Position numbers and translations under genes: made by a program
Notes under the pieces: generated by a model
The model's database searches: none
What the model was told of the DNA's origin: nothing
Seen by the model: the letters and a program-made list of their open reading frames with translations, nothing else
Origin: Pectobacterium aroidearum
Lineage (GTDB): Bacteria; Pseudomonadota; Gammaproteobacteria; Enterobacterales; Enterobacteriaceae
DNA length: 64,000 bases
Direction of reading: 5' to 3'
Assembly: GCF_041228105.1 (NCBI RefSeq)
Contig: NZ_CP166097.1
Location: forward strand, 4,464,001 to 4,528,000
Shown: piece by piece, positions 16,169-24,856 of the stretch
Layout of the letters: each line of letters opens with the position of its first letter
How positions within the stretch are numbered: the stretch's first letter is position 1

Positions 16169-16945
16169 ATGAATCATCTTACAATATGGCGATATTTAAC
16201 TACTGAGAAATTTGAACAATTAATAAATGACAAGGGGATTTATTTTAGCAAAGCATCTGATTTCGAAGACAAAAGAGAAGGTTATTACACACAAGATAAA
16301 TATTTTGAAAATTTAAGAAGGAATGAGTCAGATGAAGATACTCTGAACGCCATCAATAGTGCAGAAGAAATGAGCAATAGAATAAGGGATCGTTCACCAT
16401 CGCATAATTACATTTCTTGCTGGCATAAAAATAACAACGAAAATATAAATATGTGGAATGACTACATAAAGAACGCTGATGAAGGAGTTGTAATAAAAAG
16501 TAATGATATAAAAATAATATGGATGATTCCTCATAGCTTAAGCGAAGTAATAACCCATTATGACTGTATATATGGAGACAAAAACAACAATAATGATTTC
16601 ACTGACAACTTTAAATATAAAGATCAGAAATTTCATTCTGAAAATGAATTTAGGCTCGTCATAGATAATTTTACACTAAATGTACTAACACCTTTTTCAG
16701 GCGGTTTAGAATCAATTCCATGCATCGGGGGGGAGCGATCTTATAAAGATCTAGGCAATGGCAAAGACCCTAAAAATGATATATATAAAAAAGGAAATGG
16801 GTTTGTTGTTAAATATGATTTAAATAAAATAATAGATGAAATAAGAACACATCCAAAATCATCGGATAAATATTTTAGGCATATAAAAGAAAAAATGAAA
16901 GAAGCAGGATTAGCCTGTCCATTAAATCAATCCGAGTTAAAATAA
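16169..16945 (+). CDS. DUF2971-like protein (AT-rich cargo)
   Basis: A 258-residue protein beginning WRYLTTEKFEQL...IYFSKASDFEDKREG, which is the typical start of DUF2971 proteins. A central SCWHKNNNENINMWNDY block and a FHSENEFRLVI block are also usual there. The family is of unknown function but common beside defence genes and prophages. An AAAGGAAGC precedes the ATG. The gene is strikingly AT-rich and Lys/Asn-rich compared with the ICE core, so it was acquired separately. It is plus-strand and convergent with the HEPN gene, with a palindrome between them. Confidence 0.75.
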   Translation: MNHLTIWRYLTTEKFEQLINDKGIYFSKASDFEDKREGYYTQDKYFENLRRNESDEDTLNAINSAEEMSNRIRDRSPSHNYISCWHKNNNENINMWNDYIKNADEGVVIKSNDIKIIWMIPHSLSEVITHYDCIYGDKNNNNDFTDNFKYKDQKFHSENEFRLVIDNFTLNVLTPFSGGLESIPCIGGERSYKDLGNGKDPKNDIYKKGNGFVVKYDLNKIIDEIRTHPKSSDKYFRHIKEKMKEAGLACPLNQSELK

Positions 16946-16962
16946 AATATTAATTAAATACA

Positions 16963-17078
16963 GTTATCTACATACCCACCGGGAAAGTCGGCTCGACACT
17001 CGCCGACCGCTCCCGTTCGCGAGCCCCCTTGGTTGGGGCTCGCTCACTGGCTTATTTCCCCGTGGATATGTGGATAAC
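16963..17078. repeat. 116-bp imperfect palindrome with DnaA-box-like arms
   Basis: Outer arms of 24 nt (16963-16986 and 17055-17078) match with three differences. The right arm ends in a perfect DnaA box TGTGGATAA, the left has TTATCTACA, one base off. Inside lie two hairpins, GTCGGC/GCCGAC and GCGAGCCCC/GGGGCTCGC. It fills the gap between two convergent genes, so it may serve as a bidirectional terminator. The cruciform layout and DnaA motifs suggest it could also be a mobile repeat or replication-related site. Confidence 0.6.
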
Positions 17079-17081
17079 AGC

Positions 17082-18398
17082 TCAACCTTTATTATAATTA
17101 GACTGAAAAGGTATAATCTGATAACCATTAATATAACTCTGGTATGGCCCCAAGTAATGAATCTCACAAAATACTATTTGAGAGATAAACTCACGAATAA
17201 ATATCTCTTTTGCCAAAAGATCCTGCTGTCTTTTGTTTTGGCCTGTATGGGTAATGTCATTTCGCATCTTGATTATGTCAACAATCATACTATTAGGGAA
17301 AATAGTGTCAGATAGGCAATAGTAATCCCTTAATCCTTGGATCTTCCCCGACAATGTTCGAGCATTGAGTCCTTTGAGCTTACTCTCAAATATCTTTGCT
17401 GCCGTTTCCTCTAATTCATAATCCGCCAAAATTCCGATCAACTTTTCACGAATGGGGGCGAAATCTGTCTTAGGAATAACAGTTGTACAAATCTTCGGAA
17501 CAAGATGTTCGACAACAGTTTCCAGAGCAGTCATTGCCATGAGAAAACGCCCCTCGGGTATTGAGATGTCATCATAAAGCCAACCTATTGCTGTCCATAG
17601 CATCTCAGGAAAAGGAGCGGGATCATCGAAACGTTTGGCTAATGCCTCAATAAACGGACCTTGACTCAAATGGTGAATCGGCGAAAGGTTTTTTAAAAAA
17701 CCATGGCCATCATAGAATGTTGTTTGCCAACGAGTCCCGATAACTACATCCAAACGTGGTGTCTGTAGACGGCCTCCGTGGGCAAATCCAAGCCCGCGAT
17801 GCATAAATGTGAGAAATGCGTCGGTCTTTTTCACCCAACTATCTATATCGGGAAATTCTGCTTCAGAAGCATAAACTGATACAAAACCTGACATCTCATC
17901 TTTACTTGTCTTTTTATTCGACCCACCGACTTCAACCTTACCTAGGGACATCGTCACTACAGGGTTTCGATGTGATTTGAACCCCCTGAACCATAGCCGC
18001 ATAAACGGCTCCTTCGCAGGTTCATTGATATTGAACGTCAAAATCGATTCTCTCGCCCTGAGCGAAACAGTACCCTTATCAGGGCCGCGACTCATACCTT
18101 GCAATTCTATTGTCTCAGATAAAAAAGCTGAACCATCTTTAGCTACCCCCTTAAGCACTAAGGACTCAACATAAGATCCAGGTTTACCCATAGCACCATT
18201 TAGCTTCAATAGATCTTTAGCCTCCAGAGGTAGTGGCCTGATAGACAAAAATCCATCTTCATCCGCCAAAATTTCAAACTCCAACGGCACAACATTGTCC
18301 CTAAACGCCAGAGCTCCCACAAATATCTTCGGCTCAAACATCATTTTCCTTGGCTCCGTATCACCTTTTATTTTTCCTTTGTTACATTTACCCGACAT
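17082..18398 (-). CDS. HEPN-domain (ApeA-like) putative RNase defence protein
   Basis: A 438-residue protein. Its C-terminal ~200 residues are helical and contain RNDITH at 379-384, the RNxxxH-type motif of HEPN ribonucleases. The N-terminal half is beta-rich with an LxFxGFKSHRNPV block. The layout (large N-terminal sensor, C-terminal HEPN) resembles ApeA-type abortive infection proteins, which cleave tRNA on phage infection; that match is by architecture, not search. Start: the first ATG (18396-18398) has no clear SD; a second start at 18342-18344 has CCAAGGAAA upstream and may be the true one. Cargo gene, convergent with the DUF2971 gene. Confidence 0.7.
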   Translation of the reverse strand: MSGKCNKGKIKGDTEPRKMMFEPKIFVGALAFRDNVVPLEFEILADEDGFLSIRPLPLEAKDLLKLNGAMGKPGSYVESLVLKGVAKDGSAFLSETIELQGMSRGPDKGTVSLRARESILTFNINEPAKEPFMRLWFRGFKSHRNPVVTMSLGKVEVGGSNKKTSKDEMSGFVSVYASEAEFPDIDSWVKKTDAFLTFMHRGLGFAHGGRLQTPRLDVVIGTRWQTTFYDGHGFLKNLSPIHHLSQGPFIEALAKRFDDPAPFPEMLWTAIGWLYDDISIPEGRFLMAMTALETVVEHLVPKICTTVIPKTDFAPIREKLIGILADYELEETAAKIFESKLKGLNARTLSGKIQGLRDYYCLSDTIFPNSMIVDIIKMRNDITHTGQNKRQQDLLAKEIFIREFISQIVFCEIHYLGPYQSYINGYQIIPFQSNYNKG

Positions 18399-18574
18399 AT
18401 CGCTTCGTCAATTAATACTGCACACCAGTTCACAGTTCAATTCTAGCTAAATATTATTGACAGTAATTAGCCACCTACAAAGACACAAATATTAGTCAGG
18501 AGTATTTTGAATAATTGCGGTCAAAAAACACTCATGGTACAATTAATTGGGATTTTTTATCCGAGGATAGGGAT

Positions 18575-18844
18575 ATGAGCAAAGAAGGATTTAACACAAA
18601 TGACATCGACAGCATTGTTGCTCGTTACAGCAAACGCCGTCACATTGATGAGAGCAAGCTAAAGCGTAAGACTTTGGAAACAGGAGCCCTCCCCAGTGCG
18701 ACCCATGATGCTGGAGCTATTGTATTATCCTGTGTTGCTAATACACTCAGTCACCATCAAAGCACTTCAAACGAAGGTGATGGTTACCGAATTGGTAATG
18801 AGGGACCTGGTTTCTATTGTGGTAGCATAAAGGTAGGCGATTAG
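18575..18844 (+). CDS. Small hypothetical protein
   Basis: 89 residues from the ATG at 18575-18577, preceded by GAGGATAGGG; an earlier ATG lacks an SD. The N-terminal half is basic and helical (IVARYSKRRHIDESKLKRK), the C-terminal half is rich in Gly and small residues. It is plus-strand and convergent with the TraG-like gene. A TTGACA lies about 110 bases upstream. No recognised family. Confidence 0.5.
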   Translation: MSKEGFNTNDIDSIVARYSKRRHIDESKLKRKTLETGALPSATHDAGAIVLSCVANTLSHHQSTSNEGDGYRIGNEGPGFYCGSIKVGD

Positions 18845-18871
18845 CCTGAAAGATACTAATCGCCCACTGAA

Positions 18872-20437
18872 TCACCTAGATTTGGTTACACTATTCATAA
18901 CTCCTTTCCCTTGTGATATCGCAGTATCTTTAGCCATCTTACCCGCATCTTGGCCTGCTTGCTGAGGCATGTTAGCGCCATCTTTCAACGAAGCTGCTAT
19001 TGCCCCTCCTAAATTCACACCAATCCAGCTAAACATACCGATCCAGAACATTGGGAAAATAATATACATCGCCCCCATAACAAGATTCATGATCCAGCCA
19101 TCTGATACCGAACTGAGAAAATCCGTCAATGGAGCCATTGGGGACTTATCTGTCAAACCTTGTTCGGCCATGCTGTCATAGAGTATTGTGATTAGCCTGT
19201 CATCAAGCCAGCCAGCCAATTCCCACCAGAACGTAATGAACACTAATGCGAAAAACACAAAAGAAATCGTCACGACTGTTTTAGGTTCATAGGCGCTGAA
19301 CATCATTAATATCGGTATGGAAATAATCACCATCATTTCCAGTAGCGCCTGGATCATTGGAAGTGCTTGCTTCAACGCATCAAATCCCGGCGCGGCCTCT
19401 ATTTGCTTCATGCCAACGCCAGCCGTGGATGCCATGCGAGACAGGAATGACGAAACCCCAGACAAACCACCGGTTGCATAGTTCTCATTACCACCGATGG
19501 TATAGGATTCCCCCGTTCCAGACAGACCAACATTTCTGGGGCTGACCAGCCAACGTAAAGCAGCCTCTTCCCATTGGCTACCAGCACTACGTTGCAACCC
19601 TTTTTTTGTACTATCACTGATATTGGCGAGTACCCGACTCTTCAGACCATTATCACCATCAGACCACCATTGCTTACAGGTTGGATATCCTCCGCGGCCG
19701 ACGTCGGTATATCCACTATCTCGCTGGCTGTCATACGGCCATTGGCTGCGTGGCTCTGTCGATGTGTAGGTATCGTAGTAGCCAGACGTAGTCAGAAAAT
19801 AGCTACTGCCTATCCAACCCACTGAGTTAATCGTCGCATCGCTTAACTGGCTATTTGTACTCTTCAGCCGAAAATAGCTCCGGGCATAGCATTGGTCTGC
19901 AAATGACTGGATTTCATCCTGTAATACAGGGTCTCGCAGCTTGGTATTCTGCACTTCGAAACGTAATTGACGCAGATTATCCCCACAGGGGATTGACGCT
20001 ATCATTGCCTGCGTCGTTCCCTTCGATACCAGATGCAACATATACCACCACACCGGTACCTCAGCCGTTCTGCCATCAAAGTCATTAACCATCCCTCTGT
20101 AACCAGAGTTCTGCGGCGACGGCACGTTTATGCCACACTGTTTCGCCCGGGAGCTGTCAAACTTAATCGCGTTGATATCGACTGGCAACAGTGGAATGCA
20201 ACAAAACAGCATCATACAAAACGCAATGTAAAGCGCATGCTCCATCCTTGGTAATGCCAGTATCCCCTTGTTCCCTTCATCAGCCCCTTCTTCCCTCACC
20301 TTCAGCCAGATACCTAGCACTTTAAACACCAATGGCAACGCAAAGAGCCCGGTACTGAGCAGAATGTCCCAGAAGGCGTTATTCAATATCCAGCCAAAAA
20401 GCACCAGGAAATATTCAAGAAAACTATTCGCTGTCAC
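18872..20437 (-). CDS. TraG N-terminal-like mating-pair stabilisation membrane protein
   Basis: A 521-residue membrane protein and the last gene of the transfer cluster. It has four or more hydrophobic segments: residues 10-40, 65-85, and several between 365 and 475. A long soluble stretch with cysteines (residues 95-330) is probably periplasmic. This is the layout of the TraG N-terminal domain in SXT and SPI-7-like ICEs, which helps form and stabilise the mating junction. Unlike F TraG it lacks the long C-terminal exclusion domain. It lies 9 nt after the upstream small membrane protein gene. Confidence 0.8.
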   Translation of the reverse strand: MTANSFLEYFLVLFGWILNNAFWDILLSTGLFALPLVFKVLGIWLKVREEGADEGNKGILALPRMEHALYIAFCMMLFCCIPLLPVDINAIKFDSSRAKQCGINVPSPQNSGYRGMVNDFDGRTAEVPVWWYMLHLVSKGTTQAMIASIPCGDNLRQLRFEVQNTKLRDPVLQDEIQSFADQCYARSYFRLKSTNSQLSDATINSVGWIGSSYFLTTSGYYDTYTSTEPRSQWPYDSQRDSGYTDVGRGGYPTCKQWWSDGDNGLKSRVLANISDSTKKGLQRSAGSQWEEAALRWLVSPRNVGLSGTGESYTIGGNENYATGGLSGVSSFLSRMASTAGVGMKQIEAAPGFDALKQALPMIQALLEMMVIISIPILMMFSAYEPKTVVTISFVFFALVFITFWWELAGWLDDRLITILYDSMAEQGLTDKSPMAPLTDFLSSVSDGWIMNLVMGAMYIIFPMFWIGMFSWIGVNLGGAIAASLKDGANMPQQAGQDAGKMAKDTAISQGKGVMNSVTKSR

Positions 20438-20446
20438 AATCGCTCC

Positions 20447-20791
20447 TTATGCCACTAAGGCGCGTAAGTTGGCCAGCTCGATGAAGAGGAGGAATCCAGC
20501 GGCCAACCATTCCAGTCGCCTTAAGTAAGCTGGCGATGCAGTGGCAGAAATGAGCCTGGGACGAACAGCATAAAACCATAGCCACGCCAGTCCGGCGTAT
20601 ACCATCATGCGCCAGGCCAGCAAGATATAACGGCTGTCATGCAACCAGACTTTTATGCCCTGACCATCCGGATCGTTCTCAAACAGCACGGCAGCCAACA
20701 GCATCAATAGCGTGATAAGTAACAACCAAGTAATGAAGAACAGCAGATAACGCCGCCAGTAGCCATAAGGCTTGGTCTTAGAGTTCGCCAC
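20447..20791 (-). CDS. Small membrane protein of the transfer cluster
   Basis: 114 residues with three or four hydrophobic helices (residues 12-33, 51-65, 67-80, and 93-108). It is two bases from the upstream TraH-like gene and ten from the TraG-like gene, so clearly part of the same operon. I cannot assign a numbered conjugation family. Likely an inner-membrane partner of the TraG-like protein. Confidence 0.65.
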   Translation of the reverse strand: MANSKTKPYGYWRRYLLFFITWLLLITLLMLLAAVLFENDPDGQGIKVWLHDSRYILLAWRMMVYAGLAWLWFYAVRPRLISATASPAYLRRLEWLAAGFLLFIELANLRALVA

Positions 20792-20793
20792 AG

Positions 20794-22221
20794 TTACTGC
20801 CCTCCCTGATTCTGGCTCAATCCGTTAAAGCCTTGATCCTGGCTCCCACTCTTTTGCTGGAACCGGTTGCCTTGATTACGTACTCCCTGACGCTCCAGCG
20901 TGGTCAGCAAGCTGTTGTTACTGATGGCTTTACGAATATCCATTTCGTTTTTCAATGCAGCCAATTCCCTGTCCAGGGCATCAATACGCCGGTCACCTTC
21001 AGACAGCGCTTCAGGTTGATCGGCTGCATTCGGTTCGGATTGTCCCGTAGTCAGCATCCTGCGCATCGTCAGTGCGGTTTCAACGGTATCCGACATCGCC
21101 AGTTCACCGGCTAAACGCTGAATGAGTGCGCTATTGTCCGGATCATCTTTCAGGGACTGGATAACGCTACGCGTCACAACCATGCTGCCTGTTTTGAGCT
21201 TGGCCAAATTGCTGGCCGTCGGCGCTTCAGCACCGCCAACCAGTTTTACCAACTGCTCCGTATTTTCTTTTGTTGCCTCTTCCAGCATTGGGGAGAATCC
21301 CGTGCCGGCAACACTGCTCCCAGGTTCGTTCTCCACGCCGCCACTTGAACACTGACTGGCATCCCGGCAGGTACGAATCGAGCGATCGCCGAGTACCTTG
21401 ACGACCGCTTCAGCCGCTTTTTCAGAAGAAGGGAAACGCTGGCATGACGTACCGTTGCAGCTTGATGAGCTGACACTGCTGTTACTCGTCACTGGCAGGT
21501 TGTTCATCATATTGAAGCCGGCTTTCGCCAAATCCCGGGTGGGTCTGATAGCTGCCTGTCCCTTTCCGCCGCGTTTTTGGCCACCAATCCAGGTTGCCCC
21601 TTCTTCCCCTGTTGCTTTCTGCAACTTCTGGTCGCTACTGACTGCATCGCCGTTACTGGATGCCACAATATCCTTGTATTCCTCCACAACTGCAGCCTGA
21701 GTCCATTTATTACCCACGGTATAATCGGCCATTTTGTTGGCCATGCTCTGGCAACTCAGCTTGGCCTTGTCAAAGCTGAGTCCTGCCTGCAAAACACCAT
21801 TGGTCAGCATTTCATACAGCGCAGGATTGGCACGCTGGATGACCATCGCCGGCATACTGGCCACAGCACCGGTAGCCCCTTGAATCACAGTTCCCATCAG
21901 ATCCTTAAAGCCACTGGTAATACCGTTAAGCTGATTACCGACTGTCGTTTTCATATCGAAATTACCGCACATCAGGTCGCTGCTCCAACCACCGGTAACG
22001 CCCAGACGCGTCATGCTGTTTCGTGATGACGGAGGTGATATCACCGTACCGCCACCGATCGAGTAGAACAACCCGTCACTGACCGCACCGCTGACAGATG
22101 CCCCGGAGGGTGAAGTATTAATTTCAGCTCCCACATGGGCTGAAGTACCGAGGATCATGATGGCCAGAATGCCGGATAAAATAGAAACTGACGGGAAATA
22201 ACGAGTTTGCTGTGTTTTCAT
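20794..22221 (-). CDS. ICE conjugation protein, PFL_4711 family (TIGR03755, TraH-like)
   Basis: A 475-residue exported protein with an N-terminal signal (hydrophobic residues 12-30 then SAHVGA). Features usual in the family are GLFYSIGGGTVI near residue 50, a cysteine pair around the CGNFD and LSCQSMA blocks, and a coiled-coil-like C-terminus ending in a Gln/Asn/Gly-rich tail. It is the periplasmic TraH-like component of the GI-type secretion system and lies directly before the TraU-like gene, as in other SPI-7-class ICEs. Confidence 0.85.
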   Translation of the reverse strand: MKTQQTRYFPSVSILSGILAIMILGTSAHVGAEINTSPSGASVSGAVSDGLFYSIGGGTVISPPSSRNSMTRLGVTGGWSSDLMCGNFDMKTTVGNQLNGITSGFKDLMGTVIQGATGAVASMPAMVIQRANPALYEMLTNGVLQAGLSFDKAKLSCQSMANKMADYTVGNKWTQAAVVEEYKDIVASSNGDAVSSDQKLQKATGEEGATWIGGQKRGGKGQAAIRPTRDLAKAGFNMMNNLPVTSNSSVSSSSCNGTSCQRFPSSEKAAEAVVKVLGDRSIRTCRDASQCSSGGVENEPGSSVAGTGFSPMLEEATKENTEQLVKLVGGAEAPTASNLAKLKTGSMVVTRSVIQSLKDDPDNSALIQRLAGELAMSDTVETALTMRRMLTTGQSEPNAADQPEALSEGDRRIDALDRELAALKNEMDIRKAISNNSLLTTLERQGVRNQGNRFQQKSGSQDQGFNGLSQNQGGQ

Positions 22222-22236
22222 TGGTATTCTGCCTGT

Positions 22237-23205
22237 TTAGAAATCAGTGCTGTAAAGGAAAGTCTGGCCACGCCGTTTGCAACAGCTATAGGGTTGCCAC
22301 AATGTCCAGGCATACTGGCCATTCTGTGCAACTGCACCGCTATCAGGAAAAACCGCACATGAATTGGATAACTGAGGGGATAAGCGCTGCCATTTATGAT
22401 TTTGCGTCCCGGTATTTTCACGAACCGGGTCAGGAGGCCAGTAGCCGGGTGAGCGTTGTCCAACCAGGGGTTGATAGACATGAAGCTGCCCACTGCGCGT
22501 AATGACATCAGCAACACGCTGTGCGACTAAAGCGGCAGATTTATACCCGTCATGCTGCGTTACAAAGCCACTACGTGGATAAACATTCCCCCACATATTC
22601 GCTGATGCCTGGCTCCCCAGTTCACGTTGTCCGGGGATCAATGCTTCAGGATAAAGCGATTCAGGAATACCGCTGCGCCAGACCAGCGCATCAAGTGAGC
22701 TCATAAAATACGGCATAAACGGCGTAGCAGCCGTCTGGCATGAATAGCCAGACACCATACCGCCGATCGCTGAGGTTGCAGGATGGCCATACGCATCTGC
22801 ATAGTAGAAATGGATATTTTTCTTGCGCAACCCTGGCGCTTTCAGTTCCTGATTTCCGCCGCCAGTCGCAACACCGGACAGTGAGCCAACAAGCGCGCTT
22901 TCACCACTTCCCGCGGCCTGGCTCACTGTCGCCATTTCTACCCAGGGATTTTCGCCCTCATTGGCATAGGCAGAAACCACCGCTTCAGGAATAAAGTGTT
23001 CCACTTTTACCGACGTCTTAATTGAGCAACCAAATGGGGTACAAAGGAGCCAGTAACAAATCCCTTTTACACGCCAGCTAATACAAGACACTGATGTTGC
23101 ACTGGCCATCAGACTGGCGGTATTGACACTGGCAGTACATAAGCCACTGCCAGTGAGCAAGACAGCCAAAAGTAATCGCCGACTACGAGGAGAAGAAAGT
23201 TTCAC
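22237..23205 (-). CDS. ICE conjugation protein, PFL_4710 family (TIGR03756, TraU-like)
   Basis: A 322-residue exported protein with a signal peptide (hydrophobic residues 10-27). It is rich in cysteines that are probably disulfide-bonded in the periplasm, and contains CISWRVKGICYWL and CSIKTSVKVEHFIPE, hallmarks of TraU-like proteins. The stop of the upstream gene overlaps its start by 4 bp. It acts with the TraH-like and thioredoxin-like neighbours in the outer part of the transfer apparatus. Confidence 0.85.
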   Translation of the reverse strand: MKLSSPRSRRLLLAVLLTGSGLCTASVNTASLMASATSVSCISWRVKGICYWLLCTPFGCSIKTSVKVEHFIPEAVVSAYANEGENPWVEMATVSQAAGSGESALVGSLSGVATGGGNQELKAPGLRKKNIHFYYADAYGHPATSAIGGMVSGYSCQTAATPFMPYFMSSLDALVWRSGIPESLYPEALIPGQRELGSQASANMWGNVYPRSGFVTQHDGYKSAALVAQRVADVITRSGQLHVYQPLVGQRSPGYWPPDPVRENTGTQNHKWQRLSPQLSNSCAVFPDSGAVAQNGQYAWTLWQPYSCCKRRGQTFLYSTDF

Positions 23206-23606
23206 GGCTTCGCCTCCTGCGCGTGCGTCAGGTGTTGACGAGCAAGGTCGACATCGGTGGTTCCGTACACTACCCAGCGATCGTCAAACACTATGGCCGG
23301 GTATTTCTTTACACCCAATGACCATGCCCGGACAACGCCCTGGTAAGCATCCTGAATCTGTTGCTGCTGTTGAATAAAGGCAGGCGATCCCACTATCTCC
23401 CGAGCTTGTTTTTCAGCCTGCACAGCGTCAGTGGGCAACTGGCCGAACAGGTTCTGCTCCGCTTTAGCAACCGCATCGAGATAAACAACGGGGATATCTG
23501 AAGATACTGAGGAAACGGGGTGCGCGCTGTCGGTATAAATCACCGTGCCGGCAAATGCGTTCAAAGCAAAACACATGACCGGCAGCACGCTGATAACTCT
23601 TATCAT
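23202..23606 (-). CDS. ICE conjugation protein, PFL_4709 family (TIGR03757)
   Basis: 134 residues from the ATG at 23604-23606; a GTG three codons upstream would overlap the SD. A signal peptide covers residues 1-20 (VLPVMCFALNAFAG). The chain has the TrbC/TraW-type plan: a strand-helix-strand with YPAIVFDDRWVVYG near the end, as in thioredoxin-like periplasmic transfer proteins. The SD AAGGAG lies in a hairpin (see the 23617-23640 entry). First of the TIGR03757-03756-03755 block. Confidence 0.8.
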   Translation of the reverse strand: MIRVISVLPVMCFALNAFAGTVIYTDSAHPVSSVSSDIPVVYLDAVAKAEQNLFGQLPTDAVQAEKQAREIVGSPAFIQQQQQIQDAYQGVVRAWSLGVKKYPAIVFDDRWVVYGTTDVDLARQHLTHAQEAKP

Positions 23607-23616
23607 AGTGAACACT

Positions 23617-23640
23617 CCTTAGACAGATACCCGTCTAAGG
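23617..23640 (-). promoter_or_regulatory. SD-sequestering hairpin in the transfer operon
   Basis: CCTTAGAC (23617-23624) and GTCTAAGG (23633-23640) form a perfect 8-bp stem. On the minus strand its second arm contains AAGG of the Shine-Dalgarno sequence for the PFL_4709-family gene. Confidence 0.6.
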
Positions 23641-23745
23641 TGCGATCATCAATGCGATACGTCAGTAAACAACTCTATATGGGGCTGTGAAAATTTAGGT
23701 TACCAGTTGCATCGAATGGGAAAATTCGCATGGCAGTTAGAATAT

Positions 23746-24357
23746 CTATGCTAGTGTTTTACCAATAAATGATAGAATTTTTTTTATATCGTTATCATTT
23801 AACATGAAAACAGGTGATGGCCCTGATACTTCTGGACCATTCATTACAGCTAAACCGTGATACATATCTCTTGTGAATTCAAACCCATCAGTCCTTTCAG
23901 GAATTTCCTTATATCCGACGAAGGTCATCCCTGATTTTTCGTAAAATGGTATTAAATCTGGTGAACAAAGTAATGTGAGGTTTTTAGATTCCTCAAGTAA
24001 ATCGATTAGTATTTTCGAACCAATCCCTTGATTACGAAACTCTTCAAAGACAAATATTTTATGGCAATAACGAGAAAATGAAGTGTCCGGATGATCGAAA
24101 AATACTGCATATCCATTTAACCGTTCACCAGTACAGTTAATGAGTACTTTCAACTCTCCATTACGAAAACAGGTTACCATTACTTCTGATATATAATTCA
24201 AACAATTATCATACTCATCTTCGTTCACCCCCATAAAAGGGATCATTAGCTTAGGTTGACACGCCAAGTCAGAAATTATGCCTTTCGACTCATTAAGAAT
24301 GATTTTTGCTAAAAAAATATCGTTTAGTTTATTTTCAGCCTGAGGCATACCTGACAT
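23746..24357 (-). CDS. GNAT-family N-acetyltransferase (cargo)
   Basis: A 203-residue protein with the acetyl-CoA loop FRNQGIGSKILIDLL (Q/RxxGxG/A) near residue 110 and a following YEKSGMTFVGY motif, typical of GNAT enzymes. AAGGAACC precedes the ATG. The gene is AT-richer than the transfer genes and separates the PFL_4709-type gene from the GHKL gene, so it is an insertion into the conjugation cluster. The substrate is unknown. No paired antitoxin-like gene is adjacent except possibly the 83-aa gene. Confidence 0.75.
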   Translation of the reverse strand: MSGMPQAENKLNDIFLAKIILNESKGIISDLACQPKLMIPFMGVNEDEYDNCLNYISEVMVTCFRNGELKVLINCTGERLNGYAVFFDHPDTSFSRYCHKIFVFEEFRNQGIGSKILIDLLEESKNLTLLCSPDLIPFYEKSGMTFVGYKEIPERTDGFEFTRDMYHGLAVMNGPEVSGPSPVFMLNDNDIKKILSFIGKTLA

Positions 24358-24444
24358 TTGGTAGGTTCCTTATTTAAAATCGAGCTCTAACATTCAAATT
24401 AATAAAAATAGATAGAAAAACAGCCATGGTAAACAGTTAGCTAT

Positions 24445-24696
24445 CTATTGAATTAATCCCATGGAATGCAATTGGGCAACGATTTCTGCATATCCAGGGC
24501 GGCTCACATAAGCTATTTCATGGATGCTTCCTTCTATTTCAACACGACCAACATGATAATCATTTTTATCACGCTCTCGATCTTTACTTTTTGATTGATC
24601 CTTTTCAGGTGCCCGCATGTCGAATCGTCCATGTTCGTTTTGCTGAAGTACATATCCTTTCCTTGAGCCCTGAACGATCGCTATTGTTCTCATCAT
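24445..24696 (-). CDS. Small hypothetical protein
   Basis: 83 residues, double ATG start with AAGGTG upstream. The middle is very charged (EKDQSKSKDRERDKND), flanked by beta-like ends. The N-terminal IAIVQGSRKGYVLQQ may be a small beta fold. It lies between the acetyltransferase and the GHKL gene with gaps of 87 and 160 bases. No family recognised. Whether it is cargo or transfer-related is unclear. Confidence 0.55.
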   Translation of the reverse strand: MMRTIAIVQGSRKGYVLQQNEHGRFDMRAPEKDQSKSKDRERDKNDYHVGRVEIEGSIHEIAYVSRPGYAEIVAQLHSMGLIQ

Positions 24697-24856
24697 CTAC
24701 ACACCTTCATAACTGGAAAGTTGGATTTTTATCGTACACCGACAGGCTGACGTAGCATAGCCTTCGGGCATAGAATGCCGTAGTCTTAATTCATATGTGT
24801 GAATTCTAAGGAAGAACAGGAAAAGGCTGCTTACACGACCTAAAGCAAGAGGGAAT

